The position numbers and the translations under genes were made by a program. Below the pieces are notes generated by a model, which saw nothing but the letters and a program-made list of their open reading frames with translations, was not told where the DNA came from and did not search any database. A stretch of DNA of 19,065 bases from an uncultured Duncaniella sp. (lineage in GTDB: Bacteria > Bacteroidota > Bacteroidia > Bacteroidales > Muribaculaceae): assembly GCA_910577335.1 (NCBI GenBank), contig CAJTMJ010000051.1, positions 1 to 19,065 on the forward strand, in the 5' to 3' direction. Below, one piece after another: positions 1-7,327 of the stretch (its first letter is position 1; every line of letters begins with the position of its first letter).

Positions 1-24
1 CTAATTAAAAATCAATCATATAAC

Positions 25-46
25 TGACAAAAATTAATTTTTGTCA
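25..46. repeat. 22-bp perfect palindrome downstream of the LuxR-type gene
   Basis: The 22 bases read identically on both strands: a TGACAAAAA arm, an AT-rich centre and the mirrored arm. It lies about 35 bases past the stop of the minus-strand LuxR-type regulator. It could act as a weak hairpin terminator for that gene, since the minus-strand transcript reaches a short U run about 15 bases further on. It could equally be an operator for something left of the window. The rest of 1-81 shows nothing else I can name. Confidence 0.5.
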
Positions 47-81
47 TCTACTAAATCATTTACTATAAAAGCTCTGGTTGC

Positions 82-819
82 TCAGATTATCTTCATTGTC
101 TTAGCTATGCGGCAAGCCTCCATCGAGTTCTTTACTTGCAGTTTGGCGAGTATTTCCTGTCGATGGCGGCTTACCGTGTTTTTACTGATAGACAAAATCT
201 CTGCAATCTCGTAACTTCTCTTTCCTGAATCAATAAGTGCAAGAACCTGTTTTTCTCGGCGGCTTAGGATTGAAGCATCGGCTGACGAGGTCAATTCTTC
301 CGAAACACCCGTGAGTGAATTGACCACTATGCTTTTCCCGGCGAAATCAAATGCTTTACATCCATACAGACATAGTGCATGGGTAACAGTTTCGGAATCG
401 TCAGCATAGATGTAATACATCCTGTGAATCACATCTATCGAGTCGCCTGTCGCCGTTTTCATCCGTAATTTTGACACAAGATAGTAATCCGGTCTGGCGT
501 AACGTGGAACATGACGCAGGAAATTGAAGAACCGCAGTTCGGCGAGATATTTTTCCTCTCGTTCCTCTTCTGACATCAGATTGAGAATAGTCTTTTCCCA
601 AATGGAATCCTCTTCCGAATAGTCTATTACACCTAAAACAATGCCGAATTTGCCGGGGAATATCCTGCTGGTGCCACGCCTCAGATCGCTTACTACAGCA
701 GTGACATTCTCTATCCGGGATATATTATCAGCATAATCAAGCAATTGTACGGCTTCTATGGAGTCTGCCTTAACGGGCTGATTTTTCAGAAGTTGGTTGA
801 GTTTAGTCAGGTTGCTCAT
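82..819 (-). CDS. LuxR-family transcriptional regulator
   Basis: A 245-residue DNA-binding regulator. The C-terminal 60 residues form a LuxR/FixJ-type helix-turn-helix: it opens with LSRREKQVLALIDSGK (about 184-199), followed by the recognition helix around SKNTVSRHRQEILAKL. The N-terminal 180 residues are not a response-regulator receiver. I see no phospho-acceptor aspartate pattern, and the segment looks more like the PAS-like sensory half of Bacteroidetes LuxR proteins, which is an inference. No membrane segment or signal peptide is visible. It is divergent from the acetyltransferase gene at 906, with 86 bases between the two starts, and a palindromic double promoter lies in that gap, so control of the neighbouring genes and of itself is likely. 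The ATG at 819 is the first in frame and fits the family's usual layout. The signal it senses is unknown. Confidence 0.85.
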   Translation of the reverse strand: MSNLTKLNQLLKNQPVKADSIEAVQLLDYADNISRIENVTAVVSDLRRGTSRIFPGKFGIVLGVIDYSEEDSIWEKTILNLMSEEEREEKYLAELRFFNFLRHVPRYARPDYYLVSKLRMKTATGDSIDVIHRMYYIYADDSETVTHALCLYGCKAFDFAGKSIVVNSLTGVSEELTSSADASILSRREKQVLALIDSGKRSYEIAEILSISKNTVSRHRQEILAKLQVKNSMEACRIAKTMKII

Positions 820-865
820 GAGAAAAATGGTTATTTATAATCATTGCACACCATATTACAAGTGA

Positions 866-883
866 TTAACTTTGCAAAGTTAA
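866..883. promoter_or_regulatory. Divergent promoter palindrome with a -7 box on each strand
   Basis: TTAACTTTGCAAAGTTAA is a perfect 18-bp palindrome. It contains TAACTTTG on the plus strand (867-874) and, by symmetry, TAACTTTG on the minus strand (882-875). Both match the Bacteroidetes -7 consensus TAnnTTTG. On the plus strand a TTG at 844-846 lies 20 bases upstream of the -7 box, the expected -33 spacing. I see no equally good -33 element for the minus strand. The boxes would start transcripts toward the LuxR-type gene and toward the acetyltransferase gene. The symmetry also makes it a plausible operator for a dimeric regulator. Confidence 0.6.
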
Positions 884-905
884 CTATAATATATGGTTAT
901 TCGAT

Positions 906-1472
906 ATGACAGAGAAAGAAAAGATGCTGAAAGGCATGATATATGATGCGAACAACGACCCCCGGCTTATAGCAGAGAGATCTGACTGCAAGGAATTGTG
1001 TCATGACTACAATCATCTCCGCCCAAAGGATGTCGAGGGGAGAAGGAATATCATTTTGGAACTGTTGGGCAGTGTGAAAGGAAACTTCCTGATAGAGCAG
1101 CCGTTTCTATGCGATTACGGGTACAATATCCATATCGGTGATAATTTCTATGCCAATCATAATTTAGTGATACTTGACGAGGCACCTGTAAAATTCGGCG
1201 ACAACGTGTTTATCGCTCCCAATTGTGGTTTTTATACCGCAGGTCATCCGATTGATGCCGCAGAGAGGAACAAGGGTCTCGAATATGCACGTCCGATAAC
1301 TGTCGGCAGTGATGTGTGGATTGGTGCCAATGTATGCGTTATGCCCGGCGTCACCATAGGCGACGATTGTGTAATAGGAGCCGGCAGTGTTGTGGTGAAA
1401 GACATTCCGCCTCACTCGGTGGCTGTCGGAAATCCTTGTAAAGTAATAAAATCAATTAAAGAGATATGGTAA
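906..1472 (+). CDS. maa: Sugar O-acetyltransferase (maltose acetyltransferase type)
   Basis: A 188-residue cytoplasmic enzyme of the left-handed beta-helix acyltransferase superfamily, Maa/NodL/LacA branch, expected to transfer an acetyl group from acetyl-CoA to a sugar hydroxyl. The N-terminal KMLKGMIYDANNDPRL segment is the typical short helical maltose-acetyltransferase domain. Isoleucine-rich hexapeptide repeats follow (GDNVFIAPN, GSDVWIGANVCVMPGVTIG, CVIGAGSVV). The likely catalytic histidine is H114 in YTAGHPID. The C-terminus VAVGNPCKVIK is the standard family ending. Length matches the family (about 185-200). Its stop overlaps the next start by seven bases, so the two are probably cotranscribed and translationally coupled. 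The exact sugar acceptor cannot be read from sequence. Confidence 0.9.
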   Translation: MTEKEKMLKGMIYDANNDPRLIAERSDCKELCHDYNHLRPKDVEGRRNIILELLGSVKGNFLIEQPFLCDYGYNIHIGDNFYANHNLVILDEAPVKFGDNVFIAPNCGFYTAGHPIDAAERNKGLEYARPITVGSDVWIGANVCVMPGVTIGDDCVIGAGSVVVKDIPPHSVAVGNPCKVIKSIKEIW

Positions 1473-2116
1473 AGAAGTATTTACTGACAGCATTTGTGCT
1501 GATGTCAGGGTTGGCACTTTCAGCCCAGACCCTCGAAAAAATGAACTGGTTCAACGAACCGTCGCATTGGAATATCTCAGGCGACGAACTCTCGATGTCG
1601 GTAACGCCCAAGAGCGATTACTGGCGCATTTCGCACTATGGTTTCACCGTTGATGACGCTCCCTTCTATTATGCGGAATACGGTGGAGAGTTCGAGGCAA
1701 AAGTGAAAGTGTCAGGCGATTACAAAGTGCGCTTCGACCAAGCCGGCATGATGATTCGCATCGACCACGAAAATTATATCAAGGCCGGTATCGAATTCGT
1801 TGACGGCAAATACAACCTCAGCACGGTAGTGACACATCACACATCCGACTGGAGCGTCATAGCCCTCGACAAGCCCGTCGATTTCATCTGGATAAAGGCA
1901 GTGCGCCGAAAGGATGCGATAGAGGTTTCCTATTCGTTCGACGACAAGGAATACATCATGATGCGAAACGCATGGATGGAAGCCAACCGTCCGGTTAAAA
2001 TCGGCATGATGGGTGCTTGTCCTGACGGTAACGGCTTCAATGTGACATTCTCTGATTTCTCGGTAAAGCATCTGCCCGATGCAGTCCGCACCGAATGGCT
2101 CGAAAACAACGAATAA
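1466..2116 (+). CDS. Secreted DUF1349 (concanavalin-like) protein
   Basis: A 216-residue protein with a clear type I signal peptide: MVKK, a hydrophobic stretch, then a likely cut after LSA before Q21. The mature part resembles the DUF1349 family, a concanavalin A-like beta-sandwich related to yeast regulator YwqN/YoaR-type proteins and carbohydrate-binding folds. Recognisable segments are the NEPSHW opening, the FEAKVKVSGDYKVRFDQAGM strand pair, and the EAGIEFVDGKYN-type region near residues 107-116 (here KAGIEFVDGKYN). The HHTSDWSV and MMGACPDGNGF segments also fit. It would be exported to the periplasm. Its start lies inside the end of the acetyltransferase gene, suggesting coupling. Whether it binds or cleaves a glycan is unknown; no catalytic residues are evident to me. 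Confidence 0.75.
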   Translation: MVKKYLLTAFVLMSGLALSAQTLEKMNWFNEPSHWNISGDELSMSVTPKSDYWRISHYGFTVDDAPFYYAEYGGEFEAKVKVSGDYKVRFDQAGMMIRIDHENYIKAGIEFVDGKYNLSTVVTHHTSDWSVIALDKPVDFIWIKAVRRKDAIEVSYSFDDKEYIMMRNAWMEANRPVKIGMMGACPDGNGFNVTFSDFSVKHLPDAVRTEWLENNE

Positions 2117-2125
2117 TCTCGGATA

Positions 2126-2508
2126 ATGAAAATAGACCATACAGCCTTGTATGTCAACGATTTGGAGGGCGCTAAAAATTTCTTCGTAAAGTACTTCCAT
2201 GCTGTACCATCCGAACAGTACCACAACCCCAAAACAGATTTCAAGTCATATTTTCTGATCTTTGACGGCGGGGCAAGACTTGAAATTATGACTCGTCCGG
2301 GATTGAATGAGCAGAATGATATGCGTATGCGCACAGGTTTTATTCATCTGTCATTTAGTGTCGGGAATCGTGAAACGGTTGATAAGCTTACCTCTCAACT
2401 TGAAACCGACGGCTTTGAAATAATGAGCGGCCCAGAGTTACAGGTGACGGTTATTATGAAAGTCAAATCGCAGGATTTGAGGGCAATATAATCGAAATTA
2501 CCGAATAA
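2126..2508 (+). pseudogene. VOC/glyoxalase-family protein, frameshifted near its end
   Basis: The first ~102 residues form a vicinal-oxygen-chelate (glyoxalase/bleomycin-resistance fold) protein: MKIDHTALYVNDLEGAKNFF opens the first beta-alpha unit and TGFIHLSFSVG the second. The reading frame as it stands ends at 2491 with a tail (ELQVTVIMKVKSQDLRAI) unlike any VOC ending. In another frame the same DNA reads PRVTGDGYYES, then FEGNIIEITE and a stop at 2506-2508, which is the standard VOC C-terminus including the metal-binding glutamate strand. The switch falls at the C run 2431-2433: one extra C would restore it. So either a one-base deletion or a sequencing error truncates the final strand, and the protein as read would lose a metal ligand. 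It starts 9 bases after the DUF1349 gene, so it probably belongs to the same transcript. Confidence 0.8.
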
Positions 2509-2516
2509 TAAACAAG

Positions 2517-2565
2517 ATCAAACATATACGAAAGGCGGGATACCTGTCTTTCGTATATGTTTGAT
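2517..2565. terminator. Long perfect hairpin, probable terminator
   Basis: Two perfect 18-base arms (2517-2534, starting ATCAAACATATACG, and 2548-2565) flank a 13-base loop. It begins 8 bases after the restored stop of the VOC-like gene, so it probably ends the acetyltransferase transcript. There is no U run directly after the stem on the plus strand, so the mechanism is uncertain. A GC-rich stretch with a second small hairpin (GGTGGC/GCCACC around 2600-2617) follows before the converging regulator gene ends. Confidence 0.55.
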
Positions 2566-2642
2566 TGCCGTTGATAAAATGGAGGCGGCAAAAGACGAGG
2601 TGGCGAAACTGCCACCAGGCGCGGTCGTGGTCTCGGCGATTT

Positions 2643-4112
2643 CTATTTATTTTCTCCGGAGTTTTTATTCTTTTTCATTTCCAGTCGTCGTTTTTGCTTT
2701 ATAGGTGGCAAACCAAATCCATGCGGGATTTCTAATAACGTCATGAGATTATACAAATGGCTTCTTGATATGCCAAGCTCTTTTGCGGCTCTTATAACAA
2801 CCCCTTTGTTATTCAGCAAAGCTGTTTTGATGCTATGGCTCTGGTCAATCAGCGAGTCATTCCTGTCAAGATGTGGCGTAAGGTTCATGTGAGAGGGCTT
2901 GATATACATGTAGTCAGCCATCATATAACTTTGTTTGAGAGCTTGATAAAGACCTCGGAGATTCTCATCCCACACATGGGCGCGAATAGTCTCCAGTGCA
3001 TCTTTAGTGAATTTCCGTTCTGAAATTTTTGCCGTAAGGCAATATGCCCTCAACAGATTCTCGGCAAGCATCGGCAATTCCTCCTTGAACTGGCTCAGTG
3101 AAGGGACATTGATGATGTAATCGCTGATAAGTGAGTATAATTCAGAGGAGAAGCTCCCGTTACCGACCTCCTGTTCTAGATATTTATTTGTGGCGCAGAT
3201 TATAAGACGGGGATTCTTGTCAGCGACAGGAGCATCCACAACTTTCTTGATTTCCTCATACATAATTTTTTGAGCAACCCGATCGAGTTTGTCAATGTCA
3301 TGAATATATAAGGTACCTTTGTCGGCCTGGTCGAACATGTGCCTAATGCTTTTCCGTAATCGGTTCTCACACTCCGCAGTCCATACACTATCATTGGGGA
3401 TATTGTTATCTGAACTACAGTTGGCAAATACGAATAATCCTTCGCATCGCGGGCTGCTGAAATGGGCAATCTGTGCGAGGACAGCCTTACCGGTTCCTCC
3501 GGCACCCATTATCAAAACCACATTATTTTTTCGGGGATTCAGCCTTTCACGGACTTGCAGACACTCACATTTTGCATGACTGAGCCATTTCAGAGGCGTT
3601 TCTTCGGAATACAGGACACTCAACGGCTCGGTCAGCGGGTCTACTCCGGTCATTGAGTGAGTGAAAATCTTGCCGTCAGAGAGTTTCCATATATCAATCT
3701 CCCCACTTGGATGACCATTTACTCCAAGAAAACAGGTTTCGATCTCGGAATGGTTTATATGAACCCACGTCATGATTCTTCTGGCGACCGGGTCTTGTTG
3801 AGTGACATCAGACATAACGTGAGTATAGTTGCCGCCGTTAATCTCCGCTATTGCTTTTTTGAAGTCATGGGTTATGGTAACACGTGACCTCATTGCCGTG
3901 ATTGAGTCCAGCAGCAGCGCGAGTGGCGCATCCTTTGAGGCAAAAAGGAGCACCTTCCATTCGGATAAAGGCATCTTTTTCGGTCGTTTTTTCATTTTTT
4001 CTTCGATATATCCAATTTTGGGGGAGAAAATGAAGTCTTGAAATCTCAAATACACATTAAGAAACATTCTATCAGCAGATAAAGTTCTTTTGGTTGAAAA
4101 CACTTTAGACAT
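2643..4112 (-). CDS. NtrC-like AAA+ regulator (RteB-like) without GAFTGA loop
   Basis: A 489-residue protein with the three-part layout of bacterial enhancer-binding proteins. Residues about 50-130 look like a degenerate receiver: D102 in HVMSDVTQQDP sits where a phospho-acceptor would be, but the usual acidic pair after the first strand is replaced by ASKD. An AAA+ domain follows with Walker A GAGGTGKA at 203-210 and a Walker B-like GTLYIHDIDKLD at 266-277. A Fis-type helix-turn-helix (AAKELGISRSHLYNLM) lies near 442-457. The region where the sigma-54-contacting GAFTGA loop should be is shortened and has no such motif. CTnDOT RteB is the closest role I can name, but its partner kinase RteA is not in this window. 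ATGs at residues 40 or 47 would give a more typical receiver start, so the N-terminus is uncertain. It is divergent from the RteC-like gene. Confidence 0.7.
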   Translation of the reverse strand: MSKVFSTKRTLSADRMFLNVYLRFQDFIFSPKIGYIEEKMKKRPKKMPLSEWKVLLFASKDAPLALLLDSITAMRSRVTITHDFKKAIAEINGGNYTHVMSDVTQQDPVARRIMTWVHINHSEIETCFLGVNGHPSGEIDIWKLSDGKIFTHSMTGVDPLTEPLSVLYSEETPLKWLSHAKCECLQVRERLNPRKNNVVLIMGAGGTGKAVLAQIAHFSSPRCEGLFVFANCSSDNNIPNDSVWTAECENRLRKSIRHMFDQADKGTLYIHDIDKLDRVAQKIMYEEIKKVVDAPVADKNPRLIICATNKYLEQEVGNGSFSSELYSLISDYIINVPSLSQFKEELPMLAENLLRAYCLTAKISERKFTKDALETIRAHVWDENLRGLYQALKQSYMMADYMYIKPSHMNLTPHLDRNDSLIDQSHSIKTALLNNKGVVIRAAKELGISRSHLYNLMTLLEIPHGFGLPPIKQKRRLEMKKNKNSGENK

Positions 4113-4116
4113 TTTT

Positions 4117-4146
4117 GAATGTAGAAAGACAGTTCAAAATACATTC
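4117..4146. promoter_or_regulatory. Inverted repeat at the start of the RteB-like/RteC-like divergent region
   Basis: GAATGTA (4117-4123) and TACATTC (4140-4146) form a perfect 7-base inverted repeat with a 16-base spacer, starting five bases upstream of the minus-strand start codon. The 170-base gap between the two divergent regulators is AT-rich and holds no convincing gene. The repeat could be an operator for autoregulation; this is inferred from position only. Confidence 0.35.
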
Positions 4147-4284
4147 TGAATACACTCAACTACATAAAACACAGCAAATCAACGCATTGACTAATAGACG
4201 ACAACGAACAAAATTGACTATTCAGCTTGTTATGATTCTGCATTCACGGTTGAATGCCTCGAAACCACAAAAAACTATTTGTTT

Positions 4285-4911
4285 ATGGAATCAAGACGAA
4301 TGGATCTTTTCCACTTGACAAATCTTGAAGTCTTCAAGAATCTTCGTCAGGGCCTTTTCTCAGAAAGCCTTCCGGCACAACTCACAGACCTCATCATCTC
4401 CATCCACGGAGTAACGTCAACGGACTCTCCCATGCGCCACCACGCACTGGAGCTTCTCACCATCGCCGACATCCAGTTTGCGGAAATCAAGAGCCGCTTG
4501 ATGCTCGATCAAGTCAACGAGGCGTTGGCTTCCGCGTTCAACACAGCCCACAACTATGTGGCCAGAAAACTACAGACCCTGTCGTCGGTAACTGGTTTCA
4601 CCCCGGACACCGAGGCGCCAGAAATCAAAAGCACACTCCGCTGGCGTAAGCCAAAATCCCACTTCGCTCACCTCTGCCACGCAATCAAAGTCGGCGGGTG
4701 CATCATGGACGATGACTCGTTCTCCCAACTTGTCCGAAACATGGCTTCGGCACTCAACATAGATGTATCCGTGCACTACGTCAACAACATCATTTCCTCG
4801 CTCAAGTCCAAGCAGTCGAGCAAGAGCGTCACCGAGTTTCTCGACTCCCTCAGAAAAGGAGTCGAAGAAGACATTCAACGCAGACTCGACGATGAAGACA
4901 ACAGAGCCTGA
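4285..4911 (+). CDS. rteC: RteC-like conjugative transposon regulator
   Basis: A 208-residue protein whose C-terminal half matches the RteC family. Marks are LRWRKPKSHFAHLCHAI (about 120-136), GGCIMDD, the NIDVSVHYVNNIISSLK segment that replaces the usual FNIDLGDYYHTF..IR block, and the closing TEFLDSLRKGVEEDIQRRLDDED. The N-terminal half is alpha-helical and diverged. In CTnDOT, RteC is a winged-helix-type activator that turns on the excision genes, which in turn lead to transfer. Here it is divergent from an RteB-like protein, mirroring the RteB-to-RteC control order. I chose the ATG at 4285; a TTG six bases earlier and an ATG at 4300 are alternatives. Assignment to the family is fairly secure, while the precise target is unknown. 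Confidence 0.75.
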   Translation: MESRRMDLFHLTNLEVFKNLRQGLFSESLPAQLTDLIISIHGVTSTDSPMRHHALELLTIADIQFAEIKSRLMLDQVNEALASAFNTAHNYVARKLQTLSSVTGFTPDTEAPEIKSTLRWRKPKSHFAHLCHAIKVGGCIMDDDSFSQLVRNMASALNIDVSVHYVNNIISSLKSKQSSKSVTEFLDSLRKGVEEDIQRRLDDEDNRA

Positions 4912-4940
4912 TGTCCATCCACTAAATCCGAATTCCCCGT

Positions 4941-5228
4941 ATGAAAGAATCTATACGCTTTGACAGAGCCCAGTTCGCAGAACTGTATGACGCTCTGAAA
5001 GAAGACGGATGCTTCAACGAAGATATTCCGCAGGAAGAACTCGTAAGAATCTTTGCAGATGCTGTCACCACAGACACTCCCGAAGATGAAGTGTTCAAAT
5101 CAATAACCGCCACCGGTCACTATGAGGGTTTCGACTCTTATGACGATGAGGAAAACGACCTCGAATATATCGAAGATGACTTCGACGAGTATGACGACTT
5201 CGATGAATACGAAAGCCTGAGCGCATAA
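4941..5228 (+). CDS. Small, highly acidic protein of unknown function
   Basis: A 95-residue protein I do not recognise. The first 55 residues look like a compact helical domain (FDRAQFAELYDALKED, then EELVRIFADAV). The last 40 residues contain 18 Asp or Glu, many aromatic residues and no Lys or Arg, in runs such as EDDFDEYDDFDEYE. It starts 29 bases after the RteC-like gene and ends just before a strong hairpin, so it is the last gene of that transcript. CCACTAAATCC ends 11 bases before its ATG, a motif also seen before mobA. Strongly acidic tails occur in DNA-mimic proteins (anti-restriction, anti-regulator) and in some antitoxin-like proteins. Either role would suit a mobile element, but neither is shown. 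Confidence 0.65.
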   Translation: MKESIRFDRAQFAELYDALKEDGCFNEDIPQEELVRIFADAVTTDTPEDEVFKSITATGHYEGFDSYDDEENDLEYIEDDFDEYDDFDEYESLSA

Positions 5229-5257
5229 ATCTCTATTCAATAGAGTCACCCAACGGA

Positions 5258-5296
5258 AAATCCCGGCCCATTCAGTGATTGAATGAGTCGGGATTT
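5258..5296. terminator. Bidirectional hairpin terminator between converging transcripts
   Basis: AAATCCCG (5258-5265) pairs with CGGGATTT (5289-5296), and CATTCA/TGAATG extend the stem around a GTGAT loop. It lies 29 bases past the acidic-protein stop and 4 bases from the stop of mobC on the other strand. The A-rich and T-rich bases flanking both sides suit termination in both directions. Confidence 0.8.
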
Positions 5297-5300
5297 CTAT

Positions 5301-7301
5301 TTATATACCCTTTGGAAGTAACCTGCATAGAACCGGATCTTCCTTGATACGTTCAATCTCTCGAACCACGAGGTCACGAACATCCTTTTTGACCCGCTCG
5401 TAATTCTTCTGAATTACATATTTCATTTGCGATTTGTCCTCAGTATCATCCTTGAAGTCTGTAAGAATAGGAATCGGCAGGTATCTTGATTCTTCCGCTT
5501 TGACCTTTTTGGAATCCACCACTATCTCGGCGTGAAAGATTTTCTGGTCGATACGCTGGTCGATATTGTCTGAAACTGAACCTACAAACATACCCTGCGT
5601 CAGTGTCGAGATTTTGCTCTGCGGAATCAGACTGTCCATCTGGGTGTTGAATGAATGGCTAACATCATTGCGGTTGATACTCATGGACTGGCGCTTCTGC
5701 AACACCTTTCCGAATCTTTCGGAAAGTGTCTTGGCGGTCTCTCCGACAACCTGCCCGGAGAAGATGTTGCCGACAGTGTTCATCACCACGGCCGCCTCCT
5801 TGTCGCCATAGTCGCGTTTGAGCTGTGAGAAATCTTGAAAGCCGAGGCAGACGGCAACCTTATTGCTTCGTGCCGTTGCTATGAGATTGTCGAGTCCCTT
5901 GAAGTAAATAGTTGGTAATTCGTCAATTATCACTCCAGACTTCAACATTCCCTTCTTGTTGATGAGTTTGACAATTCGGCTGTTATACAGACCGAGAGCC
6001 GCCCCGTAGATATTCTGACGGTCGGGATTATTGCCGACACACAGTATCTTCGGCTCTTTCGGATTGTTGATGTCGAGAGTGAAATCATCCCCGGTCATAA
6101 TCCAGTATAACTGCGGCGAAATCATGCGGGTAAGAGGAATCTTTGCCGATGCTATCTGTCCCTGAAGCTGTTCCTGCGCGTTGCCCTGCCATGCGTCGAT
6201 GAATGGCGAAAGATAGTTTTCCAGTTCCGGATAGCTTGTCAGAATCGGGAATATCTGTTCGTATGGCCGGCAAAGAAATTCTATCGCATGAGGGAACGTG
6301 CAATATTTACCATTCTCAAATCGCTTCAAATACCAGATGATAGCGGCGAACAGGACGATTGGCGACTCGACGAAGAAGTCTCCCTGCTTTTGCAGCCATG
6401 TGCGGTTCAAGTTCATCATGATGGTATATGCCGACTCGTAAGCGTCGGCAATATCCGTCATGAAATCGGGATGGATAGGATTACAGCGGTGGGAGTGTTC
6501 CGGATCATCGAAATTTATGAAGCAAAACCGGGGTGGGAACTTGCCGTATTTATCCTTGTTGTTCAGCATGTGATTGTACGCAATCATCGTTAAATCAGGA
6601 CTTTTGTAATCATAGACGTATAAGCTGAACCCCTTTTCAATCTGCTGTTTGATGAAGTTGTTGACTACTGCGTATGACTTGCCGGAGCCGGGTGTGCCAA
6701 GCACGATGGTGGCTCTAAATGGATTGACGACATTTATCCAGCCTCTGTTCCACTTCTTTTTGTAGAAGAACTTTGTGGGTAGGTTGATGGAATATTCATT
6801 TGTCTTCTTCTCGGTCTCCTGCATGAAAGATTCATTTTCCTCATTGAAGCGGTCGTCCATCATATTGTTCTTCAACAGGCGGCTTATCCATACACCGCCT
6901 AACAGCAGGCATACGAAACCGGCTATTGTAGTGGCTATATACAGCATCGTCCAGCCGAGACTGACCATCCACCAATTCAGGAAGAACAGGGATGCGCCGA
7001 CCGACAGTATAATCCAGATTTGCCGCCATTGGATTTTCTCATTCTTGACACCTTTCGTGCCGAAGCACGAAAGGGCAAGAAGAAGCAACGCCCACCATTT
7101 GGCGTTCCAAGGATTAGAGAACAGACTCCCCGCATCATTGAGATTGCTGAGAACCTTCATTGTTTCGGGATGGAATCTCCACCCGGCAACCAGTTCCCGA
7201 CAGAACCAGTATATATTTGCGACCACAAGTATCATGGCTACCCCTCGGAGCATATCCATGATTTTGGCAAGTGACCGCAGGTCATCTTCTTGTTGTGACA
7301 T
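5301..7301 (-). CDS. mobC: Type IV coupling protein MobC (TraG/VirD4 family)
   Basis: A 666-residue inner-membrane ATPase that should link the relaxosome to the conjugation channel and drive DNA transfer. The first 145 residues hold several hydrophobic segments (about 18-36, 68-82, 94-114, 118-140). Walker A is GTPGSGKS at 202-209 and Walker B is GVIIDELP at 456-463, followed by ATARSNKVAVCLGFQD, a typical VirD4/TraG motif. The NPDRQN and NTVGNIFSGQV segments also match Bacteroides coupling proteins, which are called MobC in these elements despite being VirD4-like. Length matches the family (about 660-670). It is the third gene of the minus-strand mob cluster; 26 bases separate it from mobB, so cotranscription is likely. 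The ATG at 7301 places the first membrane segment correctly. Confidence 0.93.
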   Translation of the reverse strand: MSQQEDDLRSLAKIMDMLRGVAMILVVANIYWFCRELVAGWRFHPETMKVLSNLNDAGSLFSNPWNAKWWALLLLALSCFGTKGVKNEKIQWRQIWIILSVGASLFFLNWWMVSLGWTMLYIATTIAGFVCLLLGGVWISRLLKNNMMDDRFNEENESFMQETEKKTNEYSINLPTKFFYKKKWNRGWINVVNPFRATIVLGTPGSGKSYAVVNNFIKQQIEKGFSLYVYDYKSPDLTMIAYNHMLNNKDKYGKFPPRFCFINFDDPEHSHRCNPIHPDFMTDIADAYESAYTIMMNLNRTWLQKQGDFFVESPIVLFAAIIWYLKRFENGKYCTFPHAIEFLCRPYEQIFPILTSYPELENYLSPFIDAWQGNAQEQLQGQIASAKIPLTRMISPQLYWIMTGDDFTLDINNPKEPKILCVGNNPDRQNIYGAALGLYNSRIVKLINKKGMLKSGVIIDELPTIYFKGLDNLIATARSNKVAVCLGFQDFSQLKRDYGDKEAAVVMNTVGNIFSGQVVGETAKTLSERFGKVLQKRQSMSINRNDVSHSFNTQMDSLIPQSKISTLTQGMFVGSVSDNIDQRIDQKIFHAEIVVDSKKVKAEESRYLPIPILTDFKDDTEDKSQMKYVIQKNYERVKKDVRDLVVREIERIKEDPVLCRLLPKGI

Positions 7302-7327
7302 ACTTGTTTTGATTTAGAAATTTAGAA

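Noticed and set aside
2566..2743. A plus-strand frame with GC-rich, gene-like start (VDKMEAAKDEVAKLPPG) after the long hairpin
   Set aside because: It soon runs antisense through the end of the RteB-like gene with a hydrophobic, unlikely tail. It could be a remnant of an older gene end, but there is too little to call.
4115..4318. 67-residue plus-strand frame between the two divergent regulators
   Set aside because: No domain, overlaps the RteC-like start in another frame, and its composition looks like AT-rich intergenic DNA.
6775..7317. 180-residue plus-strand frame opposite mobC
   Set aside because: It is a shadow of the membrane-segment region of the coupling protein, which has clear family motifs on the minus strand.
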